From NCBI GenBank assembly GCA_900208305.1, contig OAPG01000012.1, positions 186,001 to 250,000 of the forward strand: a DNA stretch of 64,000 nt. The letters run 5' to 3'. The position numbers and the translations under genes were made by a program. Positions 20,501 through 29,644 of this stretch are shown piece after piece. Source of the DNA: Melanopsichium pennsylvanicum (Eukaryota > Basidiomycota > Ustilaginomycetes > Ustilaginales). Every line of letters begins with the position of its first letter. Position 1 is the first letter of the stretch. The notes beneath the pieces were generated by a model. The model did no database searches. It saw only the letters and a list, made by a program, of their open reading frames with translations, and was not told where the DNA came from.

Positions 20501-21428
20501 CAGATTCGTCACACTTGACATTGTGACCTCGGAGGAAGATACCGTCACAGGGGACAATCTCACCAGGCTCAAGCTGAAGGATGTCACCGACGACAACATT
20601 GTAGACCGACATGAGAGCGGGTTTGCCTTGACGGAGAACCTTGACATCGCGCTGCTCCTTCTTTGCGTTGAGCTTCTTGAACTGGAGCTCCTTTTGGTAA
20701 TCGTTGACGGAACCGACGAGATCGACAATCACAACGGCGACAAGAATGGCAACACCTTCGACCCAGTCGACCTGTGCGGCGTCACAAAAAGTCTCGACAC
20801 CATTGGCGACGCAAGCAACTTGCTCGGGAGGGGTGCCGAAGTCGGTGTAAAGACCAAGAGCGAGGGAGACGACGGCAGCAATGCAAAGGAGGATGAGGAT
20901 CTTGTCCTGAAGGGCGAGCCACATGAGTAGGACAAGACTGTTGGATTTGCGCTCGGGGAGTACGTTCTTGCCAAAGACGCGGATACGATCTTGTTCGCTC
21001 GCGTTGACAAAGTCGGATCCGCGTTCTGCGATAGCATCGTGAGCGATGGGTGCGCTTTCGATGTCGTGAGGGCCAGCACCTGCTTCCTTGGTCTCGGCAC
21101 CGCCAAGATCGAGGCCGCGATGCTCGTCGGTGCCGATTGCGTTAAGCACCCCCTTTACGCCACCCATCTGGCGAAGCTTGTCTACATTTTTAGGGTCGAG
21201 AAGATTAGCAAGTTCGATAGGCCTGAATGGGAAAGGACGAGGGTCGATGTTACGCTGGCGTTCGATTTCGGCTGCGAGGGCGGCAGCCTGTGCCTCTCGT
21301 CGACCGGAACGAGTGGCAGCTTTGAGGGAGAGTTTAATACGACCAAAGAAGCCTGTTGGAGGCTGCTGGACCTCCTCGATGTGCTCAGCCGGAGCAGACT
21401 CCTGGTGCTTCTCGAAACTGCTCGACAT
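17523..21428 (-). CDS. PMC1: P-type Ca2+-ATPase, PMCA/vacuolar Pmc1 type
   Basis: This 1301-residue P2B Ca2+ pump probably loads Ca2+ into the vacuole. Key motifs in order: TGES in the actuator (near 310, ESGATGESDMIRK), PEGLPLAVTLALAFATKRM in M4 (near 452), the phosphorylated Asp in CTDKTGTLTQNEM (near 492), FSSERKAMGVVV and KGASEVL in the nucleotide domain, CTGDNVLTAKSIA, and VTGDGTNDGPALK (near 866). NLIMDTLAALALATD in M6 is the usual Ca2+-site segment. The N-terminal cytosolic part (1-150) may be regulatory. The C-terminal tail (about 1140-1301) is basic, with no clear calmodulin site, and ends in a charged DDDDFLKRLKSK helix. ATG 21428 (MSSSFEKHQ) is used because the longer frame starts with TTG. 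Codon choice is strongly biased and leaves long antisense open frames. Confidence 0.93.
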   Translation of the reverse strand: MSSSFEKHQESAPAEHIEEVQQPPTGFFGRIKLSLKAATRSGRREAQAAALAAEIERQRNIDPRPFPFRPIELANLLDPKNVDKLRQMGGVKGVLNAIGTDEHRGLDLGGAETKEAGAGPHDIESAPIAHDAIAERGSDFVNASEQDRIRVFGKNVLPERKSNSLVLLMWLALQDKILILLCIAAVVSLALGLYTDFGTPPEQVACVANGVETFCDAAQVDWVEGVAILVAVVIVDLVGSVNDYQKELQFKKLNAKKEQRDVKVLRQGKPALMSVYNVVVGDILQLEPGEIVPCDGIFLRGHNVKCDESGATGESDMIRKVTYDECIADIQEAKRNNDKPKNRDCFLISGSKVLEGVGEYVVIAVGPSSFNGKLMLSLRSDAEDTPLQSKLNRLADLIAWLGGTAGIVLFTALMIRFFVHLAQEPDRTSNAKAQDFIQILIIAVTVVVVAVPEGLPLAVTLALAFATKRMTKMNLLVRLLGACETMANASVVCTDKTGTLTQNEMSVVAGSIGVNFKFADRLEANRKRVETEHDASSSAQARIVEQNELNSAISMPLQKLLNDSIAINSTAFEESAEEGSADEPANPVAAIKKNGISGLFKSRKSAATAEKNKEFGFVGSKTETALLKMAKELKWEDYRASRERAQVVQMIPFSSERKAMGVVVKLPEGGFRVYLKGASEVLTRLCTHHVEVSGTDTDSIPVEELDAAKLEKVNSTITQFANQTLRTLAIVYRDFEFFPPKEAEYDESGEVEYASLAKNLTLVAIVAIEDPLRPGVTDAVEACRRAGVQVKMCTGDNVLTAKSIATQCGIYSPGGIVMEGPVFRKLNRADMLEIVPRLQVLARSSPEDKKILVESLKSLGEVVGVTGDGTNDGPALKTANVGFSMGIAGTEVAKEASDIILMDDNFASIVSAIMWGRCVNDAVRKFLQFQLSVNISAVIVTFVTAVASEEGESALKAVQLLWINLIMDTLAALALATDPATPELLDRKPDRRTAPLISTDMWKMIIGQSIYQFTVILVLNFAGKSILGMNGVSEYEMNRDSTELSAIVFNTFVWCQLFNQVNSRSLTRSLNIFNNLHRNPWFLGIMAIEIGFQILIMFVGGAAFSVVELTGRDWAISIVIGAISWPLAVLIRLLPTQPLENLLIKFGLMSDPNALPAPVSETESEKGARARTFSEWLPAVGQVGEQLNSFRNIRGGRIRATRRVYESRERQLKSANIHHQSILAMVPGFVVASIGGNWRSAFSNNDKDVAKPKEGQQVQAQQNEPPVDTVTLYKHGKLTFHPETKDDDDFLKRLKSKASSN

Positions 21429-23040
21429 GGTAGCAAGGATGACCGGAAACAAGTGCCGTAGAGGCGATTATGTGGGTTGCGTTGGAATTAATGGAAGGAA
21501 GGGAATGGATAGAATCAGGCTTCAGGCTGTGGATGGACTTGTGACTCGGATGAGCGTGATGGTTGATGAGGAGAGCGGATGCGTGATTCAGTTGGTCATG
21601 TTGAGTGTTGTGTGACGAGGAAGGACGAGTTTGAGGATGTACCCAAGATAATGATGGAGAAAGCAGGTAAGGGTTGGTAGGGAAAGAAGAAAGAACAAAG
21701 TGGCCAAAGATGAATGAGATTGTCGTGGTGACTTTATAGCGATCTGAGATGGAAAGAAGAGAAAGAGAGAGGAAAGAGAGAGGGAGGGAAAAGCCTCGAA
21801 AGCGGTGCGCGCATGGAGTAAGACACGAGATAGGAAGATGCGAATGGGATGGAAATCGAGGTAGAGAGAGGAGAAAATTGGGTGAGCTGAGGTGCAACAT
21901 GGGACGAATGCAAGCAAAAAGGAATGCCAAGCCGTCAAAACGAAGCTGAGTCTGGATTGTTGAGCCCAAAAGGGTAGAGCCATCTGAAAGAGGTAAGAGA
22001 CAGCATAGCGTTGAATGCAACTTTGGACGCAGCGTGGAGTGGCAATGTGGAGTGGCAATGGCGACGCTTATGTGAGTATTGTGCTGTACTCGTACAGTTA
22101 GTTGGCTGAGTGCTTGTGAAGTGGTCGAAATTGTGCGTTACTGCGTCACTGTGAGGAGAGGCTTGGCTTTGCACAGCAATCACAGAGAGCAACACAAAAA
22201 AGTGGATTCGGGCTGTGCTTTGTGGTGCTGAGAAATAAAATGTACGATTAAGAGATTCAAGACTGGATTAATATTGCAGCAACAAAAAGGTATGGTCGCA
22301 CCTTTTTTTAAGGGTCTTTCTTGCATGACTATGGAGAGAGAGTTACAGAAACTTAGTCGAACTGCAGCCAAGACTGGCAAAGTACATGAATCTGATGCAT
22401 GCCAAGACTGTGAACCCCACCGCCTTGGCCTGCATTATTCCTATTTTACGAATTTAAAATGAAAGCGCAAGGAATTTCGCATTACTGTATTTTCTGCCTA
22501 AGCTTTACTGTACAACTGACGGTAGCAAGGCAGTGTGAAAAAAGAGAAAAGAAAAAAAAAAAAGTCTTGGCATCAAGTCTTGGCGTCCATTACGCTTTCG
22601 CGAATCTGTCCAAACTTACTGAAAATGTCACCCACGTTCTGATCGACTCACACTGCGACAAGTAAAAATAGCAACAAACAACCCAACCAACCATGATCGA
22701 GTCTCAACCACACGTGCAAACCACACGTGCAACCACAACTTTAACAAAAATCAAACACTCAAATTTTCCAACAACGCACAATACCACTCCATTTTCATTA
22801 TTAATAATACAATCTAGACGCACAGGTACAGCTCCTTGACAGCTATGTTGTAATATTTTTTCTTCTCTTGCAAATCATTCCAAGTTTTAAATATTTGTAT
22901 TCCTTCTATGAAAGCTATCACGTACTCACGTGACTGGACAAACAAGGTGTAATGAATCGAGTTGAAATTCGCCATCCATACCCAATGTTAGAGAAACACC
23001 TTGACCCGATTCCATACAAATGCGCTAACCTTGACGACGT
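21429..23040. other. Intergenic region PMC1 promoter / 3' of NOL11-like gene
   Basis: In this 1.6-kb stretch, the part proximal to PMC1 (21429-22020) is pyrimidine-rich on the coding strand, typical of a long 5' leader. An open frame across it (21385-22020, minus) is low-complexity and overlaps the PMC1 start. The distal part holds three CACGTG sites (22711, 22724 and 22927). Confidence 0.5.
22709..22734. promoter_or_regulatory. Tandem CACGTG E-boxes
   Basis: Two copies of a CCACACGTGCAA unit sit 13 bp apart (cores 22711-22716 and 22724-22729), with a third core at 22927-22932. CACGTG is the palindromic site of bHLH regulators (Pho4/NUC-1, Cbf1). Which gene they serve is unclear: PMC1 starts 1.3 kb away. 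Confidence 0.35.
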
Positions 23041-26037
23041 TTAGATTTCAAGACGCTCAAAACTGTAAGCACCCACCAACATGCTCTGCTCCAAAAATTC
23101 CAAACGCCTCGTCTTTGCTTCACCTTGAGTACCCAACTTGACACCTAATCCACCACCCATCTCGGCCCTCGCAGAAGCTCCCACCTTGCTGCTCACACTC
23201 ACAACAGCATTACCTGCCGAAGCCAAAGCGCCGCTCATTGACAACTGCATTCCGCAAGACTTATTCTTATTCTTGTTCTTGTTTACGCTTGCTGCCATGA
23301 GTTCATTCTCCTCTTCCAGCTTGGCAAACGCCGACAGAGGAGCATTAAGTAGTCGTAAACTCGACATCATTTCAACGTAGCGTGAGATGGTGCATGATAG
23401 ACATTGCACCAAAACATGCGAGCGAGACGTGGCCAGAAGCAGCGGAAAAAACGTATCAAGAACGTCGTTGGCAAACGCCATCACTGCATCTGCATGTGGA
23501 ACTTTGACTTGACCAGCTGCAACCGCAATCTCTTCCTCGTCACCCTTGACTTCACTGCCACTTTGTTCGGCTTGGAGAGGGTGTTGTATGTTCTGGCTCA
23601 TCCAAGCATTGCAGATCTGCAAAAGAGCCATAACTTGGTCCACATCGTCACGCAATTGCACCTTGAGAGCCTTTCGCAGCGCAGGCCTTGACACACGCTC
23701 TTGAACCAGCTGAACCAGCAGCCTCAGGAATGACTCGGCTGTCTTGAGGTCAGCGTCCTCGCTCTGTCGGCTCTGCACTAAACCTCGCAGCGCCGACGTC
23801 ATCAACGATACCAAGGTCTCCTCGCCAACTTCGCGGATGCGATTCAGAGCCGCACAAATGAGCTGTGCGTCGTTATGTGCTTCGAGTCTCGACCAGAACT
23901 CGGCGAATCCGGCACCGTTCACCTGAACCGAAATACTGCCTTCACTTACTGCATTGCCATTTGCTGACAATTTCAAGCTGCCAAAAATCGAAGGGTGAAC
24001 GCGCTCATCCTTTAGCAGAGTGAGCAACCCAGCCCGTGAGAACAATGTGGCACCAGAAGCGCCATTACTCTTGCTCTTGCGCTGCAGAGCAGCAGGAAGC
24101 AATACATCGATAAGTTCACCGAAGAATAGAGTGTCTGCCTCTGGCGAAGTGAGCGTCTCAAGCATGCGTCCGTCCGCGGTCGCAACCTCGATCAAGTTGG
24201 AAATCGCAGAGGTGACCTCAGCTTCGTTCTTGCATCCCTTGCCATCACTCTGCGCAATCTTCTTGATCTGTGTGAGGAGCTGCGATCGGCTCTCGTCCGA
24301 TACCTCGGCGTGTGCAGGGAGAAAGTCGGAGCTGCGCAACCATCGAGCAGTGAGCTCACCTTTGCCAAGTGCGTCACGAAGCACACTCATTTCGGGCACA
24401 ACAAAAGACACCGAGAGCACGCATGTTCTGCGCTGCTGCAATTGCGAGAGTGCCTCGGTCTTGTCAGATGAACTGGGCGAGCCAGATGCGACGGTGGGAG
24501 GGCCGATAGTGATGACGCTAGTCGAGCCAGCGATACGAGATGCAGAGATGGTCGTCATTCGCTGTAGCAGGCTGGTGGACCAAGTAGCCGCGCTAGGTGC
24601 AGGCACAAAAGGAACCGCAAAATCGATCTGTCGGAGCACTGCGTTCAGTTCAAGGTCCACGACAAGTGCCACAAGGCGCTCTTTGACCGCAGTTGATGGC
24701 GAACAATTGGTCACACCCACCAAGAGAGCGTGATCTCGACTGAGAAGCAGGCACGAAGATGGTGATGCGGTGGAAGAGGAAGATGAACGCGCGGTGCCGA
24801 CGTGAGCCAAAGCGTCGATTGTAGTGGTGTTGACACTGCTGAGCAAAGGTTCGCCGCTGCTCGAGGTGCCAAGAGTCATGCATGCAAGCTTGCCTTCGGC
24901 ACTCAAGATGACCAATCGACCGTCTGGGTGAACTTGAACATCGAGTACGTTTCGCGCGTTCGAAGAGTGCGGAATTTTTACATGTCCAAGCCTGACGCTG
25001 GCAATGGCAGAGTCGGAAGCACCGTCGAAACTTTTGACGAAAGCAGTAAGCTCTAGTGAGAGTGGTCCGCTTGGAAAGCACGATGCTGAGATGGAGCTGC
25101 TAATTGATGCTACTATGTCATCATCATCGCGACCCTCGTTTCCTCCTCGCTTTGATCGTTTGGATCTCTTCTTGTGTTTGTTCGAGTCTCTGTTAGCTTG
25201 AGCAGATGGGCTGGTAGCCCTGTTATCGGAAGTGACCGCGACACGCAGGCCAATAAGAGCTGCCTCCTCAATACTCGAACTGCCTGCGATGAGTCGCTTG
25301 GCTGAGCCAGGATCGAGGACATTGACGTAAAAGTGAGAGCGCTGCTGGCTTTGGGAGTGAATAGATTCGATAGTGTCGATGACCTGCATGGATGAGGTAG
25401 CTGCTGCTACAGAAGCATCGTCATCGTAGATGACAGGGGAAGAGTCGACGATGGTCAGACTGTCGTCGACGTGAGTGAGAACGAGACGGCCATCGCAGAA
25501 AGCGTGGATCAGACGAATGGGCTTATCCAAAAAAAGAGATTCCTTCTTGACCTGCACCCCGACGCTCTCCTTACCCTTCGCTGAGAGCTCCTCAATATAG
25601 GCCCAAAGTTGGTGGGTTGCAGTGACAGCAGCTCTACCGGACTTTGTACGTGTGTGAGACTCGATGCCGACGTAGGTGGTGCGGAGAGAGCGTCCGTTTC
25701 CAAGGGAGCGAAGGAGGGTGAGAGGAGCTGAAGAGGCAGTCTCTGCAGAAGAGAGAGCGAAACTTTGGATGGGCGTCTGGTTCTGAGGGTTGATGAGGTT
25801 GAGTGCATTGCCAGCGACGAGGATTGGAAGCGTTCCTTTCAGCCGACGCAGAACCCTGGCATCTGAAGAGAGCTTGAAGGCTGTACCGATGCTGATATTC
25901 GAGACTTTGGTGGTGGAGAAACCTGTTGCTGAGAGCGCAGCATGGCGTGCCAACTCGGCAGGAGTAGAAGCTGGGTGCGTCAATAGGGTCGTTGGCTGCG
26001 AGAGCTCGGGTGAGACTGACATGGATGCCATGATCAT
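23041..26037 (-). CDS. Probable NOL11/Utp8-like nucleolar protein
   Basis: This 998-residue protein has no catalytic motif. The first half looks like a degenerate beta-propeller (strand-rich segments such as RLIHAFCDGRLVLTHVDDSL near 175 and VLDVQVHPDGRLVILSAEGK near 365). The second half is helical (about 600-930), and the C-terminus ends in GAYSFERLEI. The propeller-then-helix layout and a Y-x-x-E-x-LEI-type ending recall NOL11/Utp8, a t-UTP factor needed for rRNA transcription and early 18S processing. This is a judgement from memory, not an alignment. Basic linkers (KHKKRSKRSKRGG near 285) could be nuclear localisation signals. The longest frame begins at a GTG, so ATG 26037 is used (26031 and 26022 are alternatives). 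An unrelated propeller protein remains possible. Confidence 0.45.
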   Translation of the reverse strand: MIMASMSVSPELSQPTTLLTHPASTPAELARHAALSATGFSTTKVSNISIGTAFKLSSDARVLRRLKGTLPILVAGNALNLINPQNQTPIQSFALSSAETASSAPLTLLRSLGNGRSLRTTYVGIESHTRTKSGRAAVTATHQLWAYIEELSAKGKESVGVQVKKESLFLDKPIRLIHAFCDGRLVLTHVDDSLTIVDSSPVIYDDDASVAAATSSMQVIDTIESIHSQSQQRSHFYVNVLDPGSAKRLIAGSSSIEEAALIGLRVAVTSDNRATSPSAQANRDSNKHKKRSKRSKRGGNEGRDDDDIVASISSSISASCFPSGPLSLELTAFVKSFDGASDSAIASVRLGHVKIPHSSNARNVLDVQVHPDGRLVILSAEGKLACMTLGTSSSGEPLLSSVNTTTIDALAHVGTARSSSSSTASPSSCLLLSRDHALLVGVTNCSPSTAVKERLVALVVDLELNAVLRQIDFAVPFVPAPSAATWSTSLLQRMTTISASRIAGSTSVITIGPPTVASGSPSSSDKTEALSQLQQRRTCVLSVSFVVPEMSVLRDALGKGELTARWLRSSDFLPAHAEVSDESRSQLLTQIKKIAQSDGKGCKNEAEVTSAISNLIEVATADGRMLETLTSPEADTLFFGELIDVLLPAALQRKSKSNGASGATLFSRAGLLTLLKDERVHPSIFGSLKLSANGNAVSEGSISVQVNGAGFAEFWSRLEAHNDAQLICAALNRIREVGEETLVSLMTSALRGLVQSRQSEDADLKTAESFLRLLVQLVQERVSRPALRKALKVQLRDDVDQVMALLQICNAWMSQNIQHPLQAEQSGSEVKGDEEEIAVAAGQVKVPHADAVMAFANDVLDTFFPLLLATSRSHVLVQCLSCTISRYVEMMSSLRLLNAPLSAFAKLEEENELMAASVNKNKNKNKSCGMQLSMSGALASAGNAVVSVSSKVGASARAEMGGGLGVKLGTQGEAKTRRLEFLEQSMLVGAYSFERLEI

Positions 26038-28072
26038 CACAGTCTGCGCCGAGCAACCGATCGGTATGAGATTCGGAGTGATACCGTTGTCAATCGAATG
26101 TACCGACGCTGCGTTGATGCTGACCGCTGGAATGAGAGCAATCAGTTACGGATGGTGCGATAATGTATCCTCTGCCCCGCGGTCTGCTAATAAGGCTGAG
26201 ATGAAGGTGTTCGATGACCGTAACAGGTCGTAGGTGAGATGGGTGAGCGTATTTCTATGAGCAACAATGGTCGAGGCAGTGTGCAACAAACTCTTAATAT
26301 TCCTCTGGCTGAAAAATTTCAAGAGGGAGCACAGCCAGCACGGTTGAAGCTCAGATTGCACTTTTTTTTCTTTCTTTGCTGACATTTTTGTGCCCTTGCC
26401 TCAAATTTGTATTTGTCAGCCTGATAAAGCAGGTAGGAAAGGTTCGACTCTTTCTAACAAAGGTCTAACATCTTGGAATTCGGCCATTCTCGCGACTCTC
26501 GTTCGTGGTTGTCAGACTCTCTTGCAAACATGTGGGATTGCCTGCTTCTCGACTCAAAGTCGGTTGCACGCACAGCTTGCCATGAGACTAAGCTTGTTTC
26601 GAAATCCTGAGTTAATCAGGAAGGCTGTCCAACATGGCACCCTAGCGACACTGTACAGACTTGCAAAAGAGACACGTGGAGAGTGGTGTTGAGAGAGCGC
26701 TTTCGTGTCATGGTTGTTGCTCGTAGTGACCAGTGACGAGCAACGCCCCTGTTGGAGGTGCGGGAACGCGCTCAAAGAGATTTCTAACAATGAACGCGCA
26801 AAGGCAAATTTGATCGGATGAAGTTGTCCGGACAGGTGCAGCTGCAGCGGTATGCGTGGGGGTTCTTTGTCTCGTTTAAAGATCGCCATTGCATACGGCG
26901 ACATGCAGCAAGTTCTGCATCCGCTCTGTGTTGCTCGGTCAACATGAATGAACAAAGCTCTTTTAGCTGGCGACTGAACAAGGTAATTGCTTGTCGTTAT
27001 CTGTTATATAAGACGAGGCCGAGAACCCCCGAGAGATCAGTTGACTGTAGTGTGACTTGCGATCGCAATTAGGCTGCCAGACGTGCGACTCGCTTAGCTG
27101 GCGTGGCGTGTGTGTAGCGAACACCACATTTACGGATTATCCTTCTTCCTCGTTGATTTATCGCTGTAAACGACATTAGTGGCTTAATTGGAAGCGATGA
27201 CATGCGGCTGTCGGATCAATCTGACTGCATGAAGTCGCATTTGGGCCAGATTGGGAGACATTTTGCCAACATGAAGTTGAGTTTACACGAGGTAAGGGTG
27301 CAAATGCTCATTTCAGTCAATCATCGGACCATTTTTTGGGCTCTAATTCATATCGGAAAGGAGCATTTGATACCACCGCTTGATTGTACGCCTTGGCAAG
27401 CCATCGCTTGTGCCAAAAGAAACGGGCCGGTAATGTCATTATGAGATCTTTGCCTTGGTGGTTCTGTATTTGACGATGTGGGTTGCATGAAAAGAAGAAG
27501 GCGAGGAAGAAATGTGATATGGTCGGGTTGCCATTGCCGTTGACGTGGCACAGGCTGGTGTCTCTGCTGATCTCATGCAGCTCCAAGTTTCATTGCTGTG
27601 AGAACAATGGTACTGTAAGTAACAGCCTGTTCTAGTGAAATACATGACTTTGCCTAGCAGCACCGTCAGCTCGAGGCTTTCCGCCTCCATCGGCACTGTA
27701 GACCCTTCACACGAGAGGTTGACGTTTTAATGGAGCTGCCCTCGCTTGACCCCGCTAAGTCGAATCACACCAGCTCGTCGCTTGCTCGTCCAATCTAAGC
27801 TAAGTTCACGGATGATTCTCGCGATCTCAATTTTGATCGACTTGTGGCGGCACAGCACACCGAGCCAAAGTCACTTCTGTCGCATGTGTGCGTGTGCATG
27901 TCCGCTCCTTTTGTTTACACTGTTGGCGATGACATGTTGTGCGACTGTGGCGCCTATTAATGAAGCGGAGGTTGATAGAGTCTAATTTCAGTTGGTGGAA
28001 CAGGTGCATATGCAGCTAAGTTTACCTCGTAGCACACGCCGCTGCTGCAACAACAGTAAGGTAACGCTGCCC

Positions 28073-28077
<5 letters not shown>

Positions 28078-28121
<44 letters not shown>
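28078..28121. repeat. (GA)n microsatellite
   Basis: A nearly pure GA/AG tract of about 44 nt with one interruption (AAAG), within the long gene-poor region. Confidence 0.9.
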
Positions 28122-28557
28122 ACCATGCCTTTTGTGTTTAAATACGCGTTTTTTCTAAATCCGAAATTTTTTTGTGCCTCGTAACGCAGCGTGGATTAGC
28201 TTTTTAGCTATGCCTCTGCTCTGGAGCTCCTTCGCTGGCTCTTGTGACAGTTACCCGCACGCCGGCACGCACGCACGCACGCACTCACGCACTCACGCAC
28301 TTACGCACTCACGTTGGCCTCTTTCACCCTTTATCCATTTGGTTCTGAGAAAGGCTTTCTTGAGAGGTCGCCGCGTGCTTCTGAGCTCCGAACCCAACAA
28401 ACCCTTTGTTTGCTTTTCTTTTGACATGCACTTTCAACATAGCAGCACGCCGGTGCGACCCACCACCTTTTCACATAACTTATCACAATTGGCCATTTTA
28501 GGCTCTTTCTGTTCGATTGGCAACACGCGTTTAGGTATACTGTACTGCTTAGAGCTG

Positions 28558-28605
28558 CCACTGCACCTTCCACTGCACCTTCCACTGCACCTTTCACTAC
28601 ACCTT
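28558..28605. repeat. 12-bp tandem repeat, CCACTGCACCTT x4
   Basis: Three exact copies of CCACTGCACCTT are followed by one diverged copy (TCACTACACCTT), in the presumed leader or promoter of the downstream gene. Confidence 0.85.
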
Positions 28606-29644
28606 GCCTTCCTCCTCTTCTGCCTGGTCATCTCCACCTTTAAGTCTTCAACTTTGTCATCCGAGGTCAGAGGCAGAAGAGAAACAACCCTTTTGTTGCT
28701 TCTTCTTTTGCATCTTCCCATTCATCTACGTCATTATCATCCCATCATCATCCCATCATCAACACCACCGCCAACGCCAACGCCACTTTCACCACCACCA
28801 TTTCCTCTACCGCCTCTTCGCCTCAAATTCGTACAAGTGTTCCCGTGTTCCGAGAACCTATTTTGTCGAGGGCTAGGCTGCCATTCGCCTCGCGAATTGT
28901 ATCCGCCTGAACTCTTCGACCGAGCATCGGTTAGCAGCACGGATAACTCATTATCGAGCTGCAGCCATTTCTCGTCGTCTTGCTCAGCTCCTCGTCAGCC
29001 GTTTTTCACAAAAGCTACGCTCGAGAACGCAAGCGCGACCGCCGCCATCTCAGACGCCTTCACCAGCTTTATAGCGCAGGTCATACCCTCTCGACCAGGC
29101 TGCGGACCTCTCACTGGCTAGTTGCCGACTACATCTGGACTGCCGGTGCTCGCTTCATCAGTGGCAGAAGCGGTTTCCGCACTTTGTTGACTCCGGGTTA
29201 ATCTCTCTTCTTCCCTCGTCTTGATCTCTGACGTGACAGCATCCTTCTCGGCGGCTCGAGCCAGTGAAAGCAGGATTATCGGCTATCGCCAATCTTTATC
29301 AAGTCAGACCCGTACCGCCCGCTTCTTCCAGGCTCGTTTCATCATCAATGCCCGAGCACCTGCATGCTGATTGCTCTGCTTAATCCAAAGCTTCCGTCTT
29401 TCCATCTACCGCACAGCAAACATAAGAATGGCACGTTCACCACCCTGAAGATTCCATCTTCCATTCGCGTCTTAGTTGCATCCATCCTTTTCGCACTCCA
29501 TTTGGCGTTTCCTCCCAATTTTGACCCCCTTGCAAGGCTTTGGGCATGATCCAAGCGATCCTCTTCCACCCTTCGAAATAACAGCTTTCTTTCCTCGACA
29601 AATCACACACCAGCGCAGCAGCAGCCGTCTGCCTTCGAATTATC

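Larger units (their letters stand above)
26038..29644. other. 3.6-kb gene-poor region with microsatellites
   Basis: This is the longest stretch without a supported gene. It contains a TATATAAG box at about 27003, the motif CTCGCTTAGCTGGCGTG (27089-27105), a GA tract (28078-28121), a CACGCA/CTCACG array (28257-28314), a 12-bp tandem repeat (28558-28605) and CATCATCC repeats near 28735. From about 28180 the plus strand is pyrimidine-rich, consistent with a long 5' leader for the gene at 29645. The frame 28174-29121 starts with GTG and reads through these repeats; I do not accept it. Confidence 0.5.

Noticed and set aside
19830..20930. 366-codon frame antisense to PMC1
   Set aside because: Same reason: shadow of a long, codon-biased gene; no domain.
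21385..22020. 211-codon minus-strand frame overlapping the PMC1 start
   Set aside because: Ser/Leu/His/Pro-rich translation of a pyrimidine-rich 5' leader; overlaps the start of a certain gene.
26430..26475. T-arm-like GGTTCGACT sequence suggesting a tRNA
   Set aside because: The T stem has a mismatch, there is no A box at the right distance and the acceptor halves do not pair.
28174..29121. 315-codon plus-strand frame
   Set aside because: Starts with GTG, translates repeats (Thr/His and Leu/His/Pro runs), and fits better as a pyrimidine-rich leader.
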